Positions 22,801 through 33,846 of a stretch of DNA of 64,000 nucleotides are shown here, piece by piece. Under the pieces are notes generated by a model that searched no databases, was not told where the DNA came from, and was given only the letters and a program-made list of their open reading frames with translations. Position numbers and translations under genes: made by a program. How positions within the stretch are numbered: the first letter of the stretch is position 1; each line of letters begins with the position of its first letter. The DNA is from Calcarisporiella thermophila CBS 279.70 (taxonomy: Eukaryota > Calcarisporiellomycota), in contig NW_027192207.1 of the NCBI RefSeq assembly GCF_041956535.1, forward strand, positions 400,757 to 464,756. The letters run 5' to 3'.

Positions 22801-23110
22801 CTATAAAATAAGGCAATCCAGGCCACGCCAGTGCGTTCGTTTTGCTGAGCCAAAAGGATCATCACTACCCGCGCCGCCCCATACAGAGGGTACAAGATAG
22901 TCTCTAGTATTATTGATGTAGTTCATGATACTAACAATAGTGTATGCATAGTATAAGATATCTATCTGAGCCACTTGGGATACGGTAGAATACTTACGAT
23001 GTACATGCCTCGGACATTGGAATGTACTCCTTGTTCAGTTCTTCCTCCAATTTTTTATTATCCTCGAGAAGCTTCTGGAGCTTCGGGTCAAGTGTGCCAT
23101 TTTGCGTCAT
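22801..23110 (-). CDS. Heterotrimeric G-protein gamma subunit
   Basis: Exons (minus) 22998-23110 and 22801-22930 give 80 residues, a normal G-gamma length. G-gamma pairs with G-beta and anchors it at the plasma membrane in pheromone or nutrient signalling. The coiled-coil segment LQKLLEDNKKLEEELNKEYI is followed by PMSEACTSIMNYINNTRDYL and VPSVWG, the family signature. It ends LDCLIL, a CAAX box whose final Leu favours geranylgeranylation. The acceptor at 22932-22931 was chosen because it restores the conserved IMNYINNT helix; a later one at 22905-22904 also keeps frame but deletes it. The start is the ATG before TQNGTLDPK; an acceptor-like site at 23160-23159 suggests a spliced 5' UTR. Usual fungal C-termini have two adjacent Cys; here there is one. 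Confidence 0.85.
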
Positions 23111-23714
23111 GATAAAATCAGGAATACCGAACCAAGCTATAATACGCCGCTTGCGGGTCTAGATAGGCAGTTATCACGCGAGGGGATATGGAACTAACAA
23201 GTGAAGGAATGAGATAATGAGGAGATGGAGCTAAAAAAAAGTAAAAGAAAGTTGAGAGAAAAGAGTGCAACGCTCTAAGAGTTGTGTTTTCATTGCATAT
23301 TGTGCTGTCCGAACCCGTTAATCAATATAACTAACCAGAAAACAAGTCTTTTCTCGAGCATTCTCCTCCGCGCAATTTTTTTCCATCAAATATGACCATT
23401 TTCGACTCCGCAAGAAAAAGTGCGACCGAATTAGGAACCGCTTCTATAAATCGAAGGCGTGGTAAACCAAAAAAATTAAGAATAGCGTATATGGTTCTTG
23501 TAAAACGAAATGACTTTCTATCTTCCTGATATGTTTTGATATGAGACAATAACAGCGCCCTATCGCCCGGCTGCCTTCCTTGATATCGCCAAGTGAAGTT
23601 CCTAGGAAAAATTGATATGCCACAATTTTAATGTGACGCAGCCCTGCATTCCACTATAATTCGGCGTTTTTTCGCGTTTTCTGTTCAGATAGCTCTCTAA
23701 CTACTTCGATAACA
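23111..23714. promoter_or_regulatory. Divergent intergenic region, G-gamma / glycerol-3-phosphate dehydrogenase
   Basis: About 600 nt between two divergently transcribed genes. Its left part probably carries the spliced 5' leader of the G-gamma gene (acceptor at 23160-23159). A short open frame on the minus strand (23331-23549) lacks any family resemblance. No clear TATA box or binding-site cluster was recognised. Confidence 0.5.
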
Positions 23715-25151
23715 TGCAGCACAAAGTGGCCATAGTTGGTTCCGGTAATTGGTGAGAATGAACCTCGCACCATAACAGCAATGACTCTTCTCTCACAAAT
23801 TATGGTACAAGGGGTTCTGCCATTTCGAAGATAATAGGCACCAATGTGAAGAAGCAGTCTGACTTCTCTCCTGAAGTGCGAATGTGGGTGTACGAAGAAG
23901 AGCTTGACGGTGAAAAACTCACCCACATAATCAACACAAAGCATGAGAATGTAAAGTAAGTTTAGAAGCGTGGTTCTCCTGGAGAGATACATGCGTAATG
24001 TCTGATCTGAACTCTTTGTGCAATGATATTGCCACCCTTTTACAAAACAGATATTTGCCCGGTATTACTCTCCCAGATAACGTGGTTGCTGTGCCCGAAC
24101 TACTGGACGCATGTGAAGGTGCAACCATTCTAGTGTTTGTCTTACCACACCAGGTTGGTAACTTTTTTTAGCTCGATAGAGTTTGAAAATCTGGCATTTA
24201 ATGCATTGTAATTCAACAGTTTGTAAAGGGAGTGTGTAAGAAACTTGAGGGCCATGTCTCGCCAAATTGCAAAGGAATTTCACTTATTAAAGTAAAACAT
24301 ACCTCTCCAAACTCACTTATATTTTTGCTAACTATATTCCTTTAGGGTCTCGAAACGTCCGAAGGAATGGGTCTCATTAGCCATATCATTTCCAATATTC
24401 TTAAAATCGAAATGAGCGTGCTTAGCGGTGCGAACATTGCTAATGAGGTAGCTGCGGAAAAGTTCTGTGAGACGACGATTGGATCCCCGTCTCGTGAAAG
24501 CGGGGAGCTATTTCGCAAGCTGTTTCACACATCCTACTTCTTAGTGTCAGTGGTTGACGACGTTAATGGGGTGGAGTTATTTGGGGCTCTGAAGAATATC
24601 ATAGCAATTGCAGCGGGCATTACAGATGGATTGGAGTGAGTAGCTGCGCATTGCTCAGTCAAAAATGTATGCTTATCCCCATCCGTTTATCTAGATATGG
24701 AGACAATACAAAAGCAGCCATTATCCGGATGGGAATGCTCGAAATTCTAAAGTTCGGTAAAAAGTTTTATGAGGGAGTTAAAAGTGACACTATCTATCAG
24801 AGCTGCGGTATTGCTGACTTGATTACAACCTGTTACGGAGGGCGCAATCGCAAAGTCGCAGAGGCCCATGCTCGAACAGGAAAGGTAACACCATCTTGAT
24901 CTGATATATTCAATTTGAAAGGAAAAGTGATGAACACCAGATTTCATTAATAGTCGTTCGAGGAGCTTGAAAAGGAGATGCTTAATGGTCAAAAGTTGCA
25001 AGGTACCCTCACAGCAAAAGAAGTGTACACTTTTCTTAAGTCAAAGCAGCTCACCCAGGAATTCCCATTGATGACCACCGTATACCGTGTTTGTTATGAG
25101 GACTTATCCCCATCGGACCTGTTCAAAGAACTTGCAAGGAATTATCGCTAG
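23715..25151 (+). CDS. GPD1: NAD-dependent glycerol-3-phosphate dehydrogenase, cytosolic
   Basis: Exons 23715-23752, 23812-23955, 24051-24153, 24220-24291, 24346-24635, 24695-24884, 24954-25151 give 344 residues. The enzyme reduces dihydroxyacetone phosphate to glycerol 3-phosphate with NADH, feeding glycerol (osmolyte) and lipid synthesis. The N-terminal Rossmann motif is [12 protein letters not shown], split by intron 1 inside the Trp codon. Further landmarks are [26 protein letters not shown], the catalytic-lysine region [20 protein letters not shown], and the substrate-arginine segment [12 protein letters not shown]. The chain begins directly at the nucleotide fold, without a peroxisomal or mitochondrial leader, and is shorter than yeast Gpd1 (391), resembling animal enzymes (~349). 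Confidence 0.96.
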
Positions 25152-25518
25152 ACATGAGGATTAACTGAATGTGTTTTGAGAAGGAGGTTGTTCAAGAACA
25201 TTCCCTCTGAACTCTACATATCCATTGTCACAAATTTCATTGTATGGGAGTACCATGTCTTCAAACTCATGTGATTTTATTGCGCTTTGTATGGAAAACA
25301 ATTGTGTGTAAATGAGAAATATTATCGGTCGAAAAAAAAAAATAATATGGAAATAAAGTAAAAAATTGAGGGTGAAATATCGTAACTAAAGGCAGAAAAA
25401 ATAGGAAGCAATCAATGTAGTTATACACAAACTTTGGTGTAGAAAAAGAGTATTAATATGGTAAACGAAAAAAAACAAGTGCATACAACACGGTAAAGAA
25501 ACGGCTTGGGCAAGGTAT
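25152..25518. other. Convergent intergenic region
   Basis: AT-rich 3' flanks of the dehydrogenase and the Rab5 gene, which end toward each other. Nothing else recognised. Confidence 0.6.
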
Positions 25519-26514
25519 TTAGCTAAAAATAGAGACATTTAGAAATACCTCGATAAACGTTTATCTTATTTATATTTACCAAGCGCAACCACTCGATGCT
25601 TGGGGACGGGTCAAATCCAGTGTTCGGGGATTCTGGGCTGCATTTTTTGCACGTTGGTTAGCGGCCAACTGCTCTAGCGGGAGTTTCTGTGCAATTGCTA
25701 GAAAAAGCTCATTAACATTCTCTGCCGTCTTCGCTGAAGTCTCAAAGAAGAGAAGTCCAGCCTCTTCCGCATAGGCCTGTGCCTCCTATTCAAACGCAGC
25801 AAATTAATTAACTATTTTGGATCAAATACGTAATGGATAATGGGCAAGAAAAAACCTGTGTAGAAACAGCACGCTGCGATTCCAGGTCCTTTTTATTGCC
25901 CGCTAGCGCGATAATAATGTCCGGGAGCGCCTGGTGTTTAAGTTCTTTTATCCAAGCCTTGGCTTTTTCTAGTGAGGACGCATGTGATATATCATAGACG
26001 ACTACAGCGCAATTGGCATTGCGATAATACATTGGCGCCAAGCTCTTGTATCGCTCCTGTCCAGCAGTGTCCCAAATCTCGAACTTGACTGTTGTGTTGG
26101 GATCAAGTGATACCGTTTGTGTCAAAAATGCAGCTAAAAAAAAATTATTTTAGTGGATCCCTAGTGGAAGGTTTGCCTCTATTTTGAACAGAGCGTATAC
26201 CTCCGATGGTACTCTCCCTATAATCATCGAACTGATTTTTTACAAATCGCAATACCAAGCTGTACATATGAAAGCAAGCGGAAAACATTATAAATTATAT
26301 TAATTGAGGGGATTACACCTTATTGTAACCTCTAACCTTGATTTTCCAACCGCCGATTCACCTATAGTTTTTATTGGGCCAAGAGACATTGTAAGTAGGA
26401 ATAACGGATAAGGTCATGGCACATTAGGATGAGATTACCAAGAAGAACTAGTTTGAACTGATAAAGTTTTCCAGTGGTTGTCTGAGAAGCCGGACGCCTA
26501 GCGGTGGTGGTCAT
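25519..26514 (-). CDS. Rab5-family small GTPase (Vps21/Ypt51-like)
   Basis: Exons (minus) 26439-26514, 26337-26361 (25 nt), 26201-26259, 25856-26133, 25580-25785 and a 4-nt last exon 25519-25522 give 215 residues, exactly the length usual for Rab5. It controls early-endosome fusion. Motifs: P-loop GESAVGKS, switch [16 protein letters not shown] (Rab5-type), switch [25 protein letters not shown] for guanine binding, and ETSAK. If the fifth exon is read through, the protein ends SGCAW with a single Cys. Splicing at 25579 (GTAAAT) to the acceptor at 25524-25523 gives SGCAC, the CXC double-geranylgeranylation motif of Rabs. That is why I accept the tiny exon. Divergent from the superoxide dismutase gene. 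Confidence 0.93.
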
Positions 26515-26752
26515 GCTAATCTATTAGTAAGAAGTGGCCTTTAAATTTCAAAGAACTATATCTTCCCAAAAGAGAAAGTAAAAAAAAGGAGTAAAAATGC
26601 CCGCTTAATCAAAATCCCTAACCGAGAGAATTTTGTGACTGTCATTTGTTGTCTTATTAAGCATGGCGTTTCATGATAATATAAAAACGCGTCTGCTTCA
26701 TCCCTCTTCCCTAATTCATTAAACATATTCCCTACTCTATACTATTATTACA
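26515..26752. promoter_or_regulatory. Divergent promoter, Rab5 / Mn-SOD
   Basis: 238 nt between two start codons. A TATAAAAA element at 26680-26687 lies about 66 nt upstream of the dismutase ATG on the plus strand and is a plausible TATA box for that gene, followed by a pyrimidine-rich leader. No specific stress-factor site was recognised. Confidence 0.55.
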
Positions 26753-27617
26753 ATGCTCAGCTCTGCAGTCCGTTTCTCCCTTAAACCCTCAGTCTTGAAA
26801 TCAGCACCTGCGTTGGTTACTGCGCGTACCAAAGTAACCCTCCCCGATCTTCCCTACGACTATGGGGTAAGTTAGTTATAACAGCGAAAGTGTAGCTTCA
26901 CATATACCAAATACTTTCCACACCATTCAGGCCCTTGAACCTTACATTTCGGGAAAAATTATGGAACTCCATCACTCAAAGCACCATCAAACTTATGTTA
27001 ATTCGTACAATACTGCTGCCGAAAAGCTAGAGGACGCAATCAAAAGCGAGGATGTCGTAGCCCAGATCGCTCTTCAGAATCAAATCAAATTTAATGCAGG
27101 AGGCCATATCAATCACTCTCTTTTCTGGAAGGTTAATATTTTTCACTTTTATACCCTTGCCAATGGTTTTAAACTCATGTTTTGTCATATTGAATAGAAT
27201 CTCGCTCCTTCCAAACAAGGCGGCGGAGAACCCCCCAAAGGAGAGCTATTGAAAAAGATTGAGTTCCAGTATGGTTCACTTCAGCAGTTCATTGAGAAAT
27301 TCAACACGACGACAGCGGCAGTACAGGGCTCTGGTTGGGGTTGGCTTGGATTCAATAAACAGACCAAGGCACTCGAGATCGCAACCACTCAGAACCAAGA
27401 TCCTCTGCTTGGATTGGAACCATTACTTGGAGTAGACGTTTGGGAACACGTATGTTCTAGCGATTAGTTATATCTTTATTTTCTTCTAACTATAATTCCT
27501 TTAAACTAGGCTTATTATCTTGATTATAACAACCGTCGCCCCGATTATCTCAAAGCAATCTGGAATGTTATCAATTGGGAGGAGGTGTCGAAGCGCTACG
27601 CCAAAGCTGCACTCTAA
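26753..27617 (+). CDS. SOD2: Mitochondrial manganese superoxide dismutase
   Basis: Exons 26753-26866, 26931-27131, 27198-27449 and 27510-27617 give 224 residues. It converts superoxide to hydrogen peroxide and oxygen in the matrix. The N-terminus ([20 protein letters not shown]) is a mitochondrial presequence. Metal ligands are visible: His in [13 protein letters not shown], His in GHINHSLFW, and Asp/His in DVWEHAYYLDY. Active-site landmarks GSGWGWL and [16 protein letters not shown] follow. Residues typical of the Mn rather than Fe form ([13 protein letters not shown]) and the eukaryotic layout support SOD2. All introns are phase 0, close to motif boundaries. Confidence 0.97.
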
Positions 27618-28037
27618 TTTACTCAGAGAGCAACTCTATCAATTTTACCCATTATTTACTTGATTTAGAAACTACCATCTCAACGTTGTTATTTATCGTA
27701 TACTCAACTATTTATTCTCTAGAACTTGTTAAATTCATATGTCAAATTTTTGCGATCAGATTCATATCAGAGTTATGCTCAAGGATCAGTCATATCACAA
27801 AATAAAATACTTGCCAATTTCCATTAAAGTATTTCGTAAATTTCTGATTTACTAGAGTGTCTAGGGAGAAGAAAAAAAGACGCGGATTTTTCACCGCGGA
27901 ATTCCTTCGAAGAGATTGATATTCCTTTCTTCTTTAATGACGTGTTAATTGCGCTAAATCTATCCACTTTGTTCACGCCGACTTATTTTTCTCTGAGCAT
28001 CAAAAAATTTGACGTTCTCGATCTGAACCAAAGAACA
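27618..28037. other. Intergenic region between Mn-SOD and DDB1
   Basis: 420 nt in tandem orientation, AT-rich. The frame upstream of the DDB1 ATG is open back to ~27942 but contains no earlier ATG of value. Nothing else recognised. Confidence 0.6.
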
Positions 28038-31000
28038 ATGCTATACGCTGTGACAGCACAGAAGCCGACCTCTGTGCAATTGGCGGTGAAAGGAAATTTC
28101 ACGGGGCCTACGGATCTAAATCTTATAATATGGTGAGCAATAAACCCTCATGCTATACTAGTTTTATTATACTGTTTAAATCAGCAAAATAACAACGCAA
28201 TTTTCACATTTTCACATTTTCTGCGACGTAATCGAAACTAATATTTCTATTATAAATCTAAATAAGCAAGGGAACGCGGATCGAGATTATGCTCGTTACT
28301 GCTGAAGGTCTGAAGCCTCAATTTGACTTCGGGATCTACGGGCGTATAACGGGAATGGAATTGTACAGACCTTCAGTATGTCCCTTTTTAATGGTTACTT
28401 AGCTGCTTGAGATATAATTTATTCCCATTATAGAATCGCTCGACGGATCTGCTCTTCCTTTTTACAGAATCCCTGAAGTTTTGTATTCTTTCATATTCTC
28501 CCGAAAGTGGTCAGATTGTCACTGAGGCAAATGGCGACGCGAGAGATCGGACGGGTAAACCCTCCGAGTATGGACCGATCTCACTTGTCGACCCTAGTAG
28601 TCGAATGATTGGATTGCATTTGTACCAAGGAGTTTTTAAGGTTATTCCCATTGAAACTGCAGCTAGTGGGAAAATGCCTGCCCATCTGGCAGCCTCGCGA
28701 CTGTCACGCTCGAAAGATGTAAAGTATAAAGTAGGCGATTTACACGAGGCATATAATGTTAGGTAGTATATATTGTTATCGTACTTTGGAAGATAGGAAG
28801 AAACTGAAATTTTAATCTAGGCTCGAGGAACTGATCGTACACGACATGTGTTTCCTACATGGATGTCCCAGACCTACTCTAGCAGTGTTGTTCGAAGACG
28901 CAAAACAAGCTAGACACGTTCGCACGTATGAATTCGATTTGCGTGCTAAGGACAAAATCAATGGACCATGGCAATTTGATGATGTCGAGCCAGCTGCCAA
29001 CATGCTAATCCCCGTTCCAGCACCAATAGGTATTTATAGACAATTAAAGTCCAGGCAGAAAAAACACCTTCACTTACAAAAAAATTATTATTAGGCGGTA
29101 TTCTCGTGGTAGGAGAGCAAACCATTACTTATCTTTCTGGACAACAGGATCCTGTCTCATTATCGATGCCTTTAACTGTGATGAAATCGTACGTTATCAC
29201 ATTACATCATACAAATATTCTTTCTATTAAATCTTCTTGGTAAAATTTAGATACGGGAGGGTTGATGAGGAGGGTAAACGTTATCTACTCGGAGATGGTT
29301 TGGGAACATTATACCTGCTGAATCTGTTAGAGCATGGGAGTAGAGTGGAAAATCTAGAAATCACACAACTCGGCGAAGTAAATCTCTTGAATTTTTCTCT
29401 CCCAATACTTCCACGCGTAGGCTTATTATTATTTTAAAATTTCGGCAGACTTCAGCTGCTTCTGCTTTAGTATATATAGATAACAGTGTTGTTTTTGTTG
29501 GTTCTCATGGAGGAGATTCCCAGTTGATACGATTGCGCGATCGCAAGGGCAACGATAACAGTTATGTGGATATCCTCGACACCTACACTAACCTTGCACC
29601 CATTTCTGATTTTTGTGTCGTTGATCTCGAGCGACAGGGGCAAGGTCAGATTATCACTTGTTCAGGGATATATAAGGATGGAACTCTACGGGTAATACGT
29701 AACGGGGTTGGAATCAATGACCAAGCTTTCCTTGAAATGGAGGGAATAAAAGGAGTGTGGTCTCTAAGGCCGACATTCAATTCGGAGTTTGAGGATACTC
29801 TAGTTATCACATTTATTGGAGAGACGCGCGTACTTCAGTTGGCAGGAGAGGAGATGCAAGAGGTAGATGAATTTTATGGTTTCAAAATGGACGAGATGAC
29901 TCTCGCGGCTGCCAACGTGTTGGGAGATTATATAATTCAGGCAACACCAACATGCATATGTCTTATTGATCCTAAAGCGCAGCGACCTATTTCAGAGTGG
30001 AGGCCGCGCGAGGGTCTAAGGATCAATGTTGCTAGTATTAACCCAACGCAGGTGGTTGTAGCTTGTGGAGCAGGCTTGTTAGTTTACCTTGAAATTAGGA
30101 GCACAGAGCTAGTTCAGGCTGGTCAGACACAGCTTGAGCATGAGATTGCCTGCTTGAGTATCAATCCTTTTGATTCTACCCATGCACATTCTTCTCCTCT
30201 GGTCGCTGTGGGACTCTGGACGGATATCAGCGTGCGTTTATTGCGATTGCCAAGTCTGGAACCAATTACAAAAGAGCTTCTAGGAGGAGAGATTATTCCT
30301 CGTTCGGTTCTACTGGCTTCGTTTGAGGGTATACCCTACTTATTTGTTGGGTTAGGTAAGAGAATTACTTGTTACTAACTACAGCGAACATCTTTTTTAA
30401 TTACATAACATATTCACTTTAGGTGATGGTCAACTCTTTAGTTTCGTGTTGGATCCAAAGACGGGTGAACTGAGAGATCGCAAGAAACTTATGCTTGGCA
30501 CACAGCCCATTCATCTGAACACTCTCAAATCCAACGGAGCAACCCATGTATTTGTTGCATCTGATCGGCCGACTGTCATTTATAGTAACAATCAGAAGCT
30601 ACTTTACTCTAATGTCAATTTAAGAGTATGATATACTTTTTTCATACTCCTCCCAGTTGATTTATATATCTTATATTTTAAACTTGAGTAGGAAGTGAGC
30701 TATCTTTGCCCATTCAATTCGCCCTCATTCCCTAATTCGCTAGCTATTACTAGCGAAGAAGGAATGACAATCGGCACCATCGATGAAATCCAAAAGTTAC
30801 ACATTACTACAATTCGACTTGGAGAGTTGCCACGCCGCATCTGCTACCAAGAATCTACACGTACTCTCGGCCTTCTAACAACGAGGATGACCCTAGACGA
30901 TTTAAGTGAGGATGATCAAATATCATTTTTCAAAATTCTCGACACTCAAACTTTTGAACGTAAGTTCCCTATCTTTCACGTGCTCTAATTCTTTTTTTTT

Positions 31001-32120
31001 TTCTAAGCCCATACCTTTATAATACCTAGTTCTTGATGCCTACCAAATGGATACTTATGAATCCATTGAGTCAATAATCTCACTTACGTTCGAGAATGAT
31101 CCGCAAGAATATTTTGTGATCGGCACAGCGTACGCTATTCCCCCAGATGAAGAAGCACGCCGTGGCCGCATTTTAGTTATGCAAGTGACGGAACAGCGAC
31201 AGCTTAAGCAGGCGGCGGTATTGGAACTCAAAGGCGGTGTGTTTGATATGAAACCAATGAATGGTAAGCTAGTGGCAGGCAATAATAACAAGGTAGAATT
31301 ACTTCGATATCAATTTTTGAGTATATAGAGCTAATTTTTTTACTCCATTTAGGTCACAGTCTACAAATGGGAACCTACTGGCATTGCTGAGAGTATGACG
31401 CTTGCACCTGTCTGCACTCATTACGGTTTTACACTTGTATGTAGACTGCAGACACGAGGAGATTTCATCGTCGTCGCTGACCTCATGCGGTCTATCTCTC
31501 TCCTCCTCTTTCGCCAGCAGGATCAAACCCTTGAGGAAATTGCACGCGATTACAACACTAATTGGATGAGATCAGTGGATGCACTTGATGACGATACATT
31601 CGTCGGGACGGAAGAATCCTTTAACTTGTTTGCAGTACAGCGTGTCCCCGAGGTGACCTCGGACGAAGAACGGCGAAAATTACAGGTTGTTGGAGAATTC
31701 CATTTGGGTGAGGGGGTTAACAGATTACGACATGGATCTCTCGTGATGAACTTGCCTGAAACAGAGGCTCTTCCTGCCGTTCCTGTGCTGTTATACGGAA
31801 CAGTGAATGGTGCGCTTGGTGTGTTGGCGATGGTCCGAGACGAAGATACTTTTGCGCTCTTGCGTCAGCTTGAGCAAAACCTAACGAAGGTGATCCAAGG
31901 CATCGGTGGATTCGATCATAAAGAGTGGCGGTCATTCCGTAATGAACGCCGCACGACCGAAGCTTTCAACATTCTGGATGGCGACCTGATCGAGTCATTT
32001 CTAGATTTGAAGCGTCCCGAAATGGAAGCAGTTGTAGCAGGTGAGAAGGGTGGGGTTGCACTGGGCAAAAGTGTTGAAGAAGTTATCAAGATGGTTGAAG
32101 AGCTGATGCGGATTCACTAG
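28038..32120 (+). CDS. DDB1: DNA damage-binding protein 1 (DDB1), CUL4 ligase adaptor
   Basis: Eleven exons: 28038-28132, 28267-28375, 28434-28762, 28821-29029, 29095-29188, 29251-29377, 29449-30355, 30423-30625, 30692-30959, 31030-31292, 31353-32120; 1123 residues (human 1140). DDB1 bridges CUL4 to substrate receptors (DCAFs) and takes part in UV-damage recognition. It is built of three beta-propellers and a C-terminal helical domain. Conserved stretches include [10 protein letters not shown] at the start, [24 protein letters not shown]-like [70 protein letters not shown], and the ending [11 protein letters not shown]. Budding yeast has no clear orthologue, which helps place the organism outside Saccharomycotina. 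Convergent with the zinc-transporter gene. Confidence 0.97.
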
Positions 32121-32547
32121 CTTCGGATATATTCACCTGATTCAACTAAAAGAAAAACTGGATACATTGGATGCCCCGTTTATCTTCCACCCCCTTTCTC
32201 TTGTGTATATATACATATGTTTTTAACCATTTCTAGCTATGTTTGTTCTTTCGGATGGATGCGCTCGGGAAAGGAAAAGAATAAAATAATCAATTTATAT
32301 ATTATATTATATATAAATTCCACAACAAGGCAAAAAGAAAAAGACCCGTCAAAACAAAGAGTTCTCCGCCAAAAACGCAACCACAAGCGTGCAAGAGTAA
32401 ATGAAAAAGTAAACATTAGCAATCCACAAACGGCAAATGAAAAAATAAAAAAGAGAGAAGAGGATAGAAAGAAAACACTGCAGAAATATAAAATATATAA
32501 TAAAAAAAATAAAAAAAATGAAATAAAAATCAAACAACTATGTTCAT
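32121..32547. other. A-rich convergent intergenic region
   Basis: The 3' flanks of DDB1 and the ZIP gene. From ~32270 to 32540 the plus strand is very A-rich with AT tracts, which produces meaningless Lys- and Phe-rich frames on the two strands. Nothing functional recognised. Confidence 0.7.
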
Positions 32548-33846
32548 TTATTCATTTAGGGCAATAACCGTCATCATGGCCAAACCGACAATCATGGCAC
32601 CAAATTCACTAAAGGCTTGCCGAAGATCTGTTGCGCGCTTTCCGGTTACTTCTAATAGCTCAGGAATCACACCGACTGTGGCAATGTAAATAAACCCTCC
32701 GGCAGTGAAGGGAATGACCAAATCGCCAGCGGACAAGTCAGGGATGCCGAAGAGAGCCGAGTGCTCCTTGCTCGATACCGCAGATTTAGTCCACTCTTGA
32801 ATGAGAATGCCGGCGATGGTGCCCATAAATGCACCCACTGCCGTGACGAATTGTGCAGCCATAGCACGCTGTCGCGAGAAGCCTGACTGAATAAGGATGG
32901 CATAATCGCCGACCTCATGTGGTATTTCGTGGAAGAAGACGGCTACTGTGGTAGTGGCACCAATAGCAGGAGAACTGTAAAATGAGGCAGCCATGGCGAG
33001 ACCATCAGTGAAGTTATGAGTCGCATCGGCAAGAAGATTAAGGTAGGCGGAGAGCTTTACACTCCCATTACCAGCACCATTTTTCTGTTGTGTCTGAACA
33101 GCATTTACGTCGTTGGCGTTAGTCTCAGGAGAGGAGGATCTTTTCCTTTGACGAAGACCATCCCGGGATGCCTTTTTCTTGGGGGACTTCTTGCTGCCAT
33201 TTGCCTTTCCGTTTCGTTTCTTCTCCTCTCCCGAATCATTCGAATATGTATGGTTAACTTCTTCATGTCCGTGGGCGTGTCCATGTGCATGTCCGTGGGA
33301 ATGTCCGTGAGAGTGTCCATGGGAATGAGAATGTGTGTGCTCGCCTCCGTTAAGCACTCTCATCATCTTATCCATCACGAAAAAGAAGCCCAACCCCCCG
33401 AAAATTCCCAGGCCTAGAATCACATTCTTCTTTTCATCCACTCGAACCATCACATCGCCCTCACCAACGTGCTCGCCCATGAATGTGTGTGGTAATAAGT
33501 GCAAGAACACGTCACCCAGTAGCCCACCCACTGCAAAACTAACTAGGGTGTTGAGTGAGGCTGGATCAATATTCGGCGGAACAAAATAGAGTAGCAAGTT
33601 TGGGATGATCGAAATATAAAACGTGCCAAGCAGCGAATTCACTGCCGGTCCGGCTGGAAACAGTACACTAAATATGTGCCGCATGAGTGAAACATCGTGA
33701 GGGGACGCACTGCATTGGGTTCCAGGGGCACAATGCTGCGAGTGAGGATGTGATGCAAAAGATGTTCTAAGCATTCCGAGAAGAATGAATGAGATGGCCA
33801 CATAGAAGACGGTGCAACGGTTGACCCGTTGAAAAATAGATCCCAT
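32548..33846 (-). CDS. ZIP-family zinc transporter, KE4/ZIP7 (SLC39A7) type
   Basis: Single-exon gene, 432 residues. It releases zinc from the ER or Golgi lumen into the cytosol, as KE4-type ZIPs do. The start is the first ATG of the frame, before an N-terminal hydrophobic stretch (FYVAISFILLGMLRTSFA). TM segments surround LNTLVSFAVGGLLGDVFLHL and the metal-site helix HEIPHEVGDYAILIQSG (about residue 300), the signature of the LIV-1/KE4 group. Between TM3 and TM4 lies a His-rich loop of GHSHGHSH/GHAHGHAH repeats (about residues 170-200), followed by a Lys/Ser-rich stretch. This intronless structure stands out among intron-rich neighbours. Confidence 0.93.
   Translation of the reverse strand: MGSIFQRVNRCTVFYVAISFILLGMLRTSFASHPHSQHCAPGTQCSASPHDVSLMRHIFSVLFPAGPAVNSLLGTFYISIIPNLLLYFVPPNIDPASLNTLVSFAVGGLLGDVFLHLLPHTFMGEHVGEGDVMVRVDEKKNVILGLGIFGGLGFFFVMDKMMRVLNGGEHTHSHSHGHSHGHSHGHAHGHAHGHEEVNHTYSNDSGEEKKRNGKANGSKKSPKKKASRDGLRQRKRSSSPETNANDVNAVQTQQKNGAGNGSVKLSAYLNLLADATHNFTDGLAMAASFYSSPAIGATTTVAVFFHEIPHEVGDYAILIQSGFSRQRAMAAQFVTAVGAFMGTIAGILIQEWTKSAVSSKEHSALFGIPDLSAGDLVIPFTAGGFIYIATVGVIPELLEVTGKRATDLRQAFSEFGAMIVGLAMMTVIALNE

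Noticed and set aside
23331-23549. 72-codon minus-strand frame between G-gamma and the dehydrogenase
   Set aside because: No recognisable motif and no splice partner that would join it to G-gamma in frame.
32217-32567. 116-codon Lys/Asn-rich frame
   Set aside because: Produced by an A-rich 3' flank; composition explains it.
33245-33345. Repeat-rich DNA suggesting a small tandem array (CRISPR-like)
   Set aside because: The repetition encodes the His-rich GHSHGHSH loop of the zinc transporter; no spacers and a eukaryotic context.
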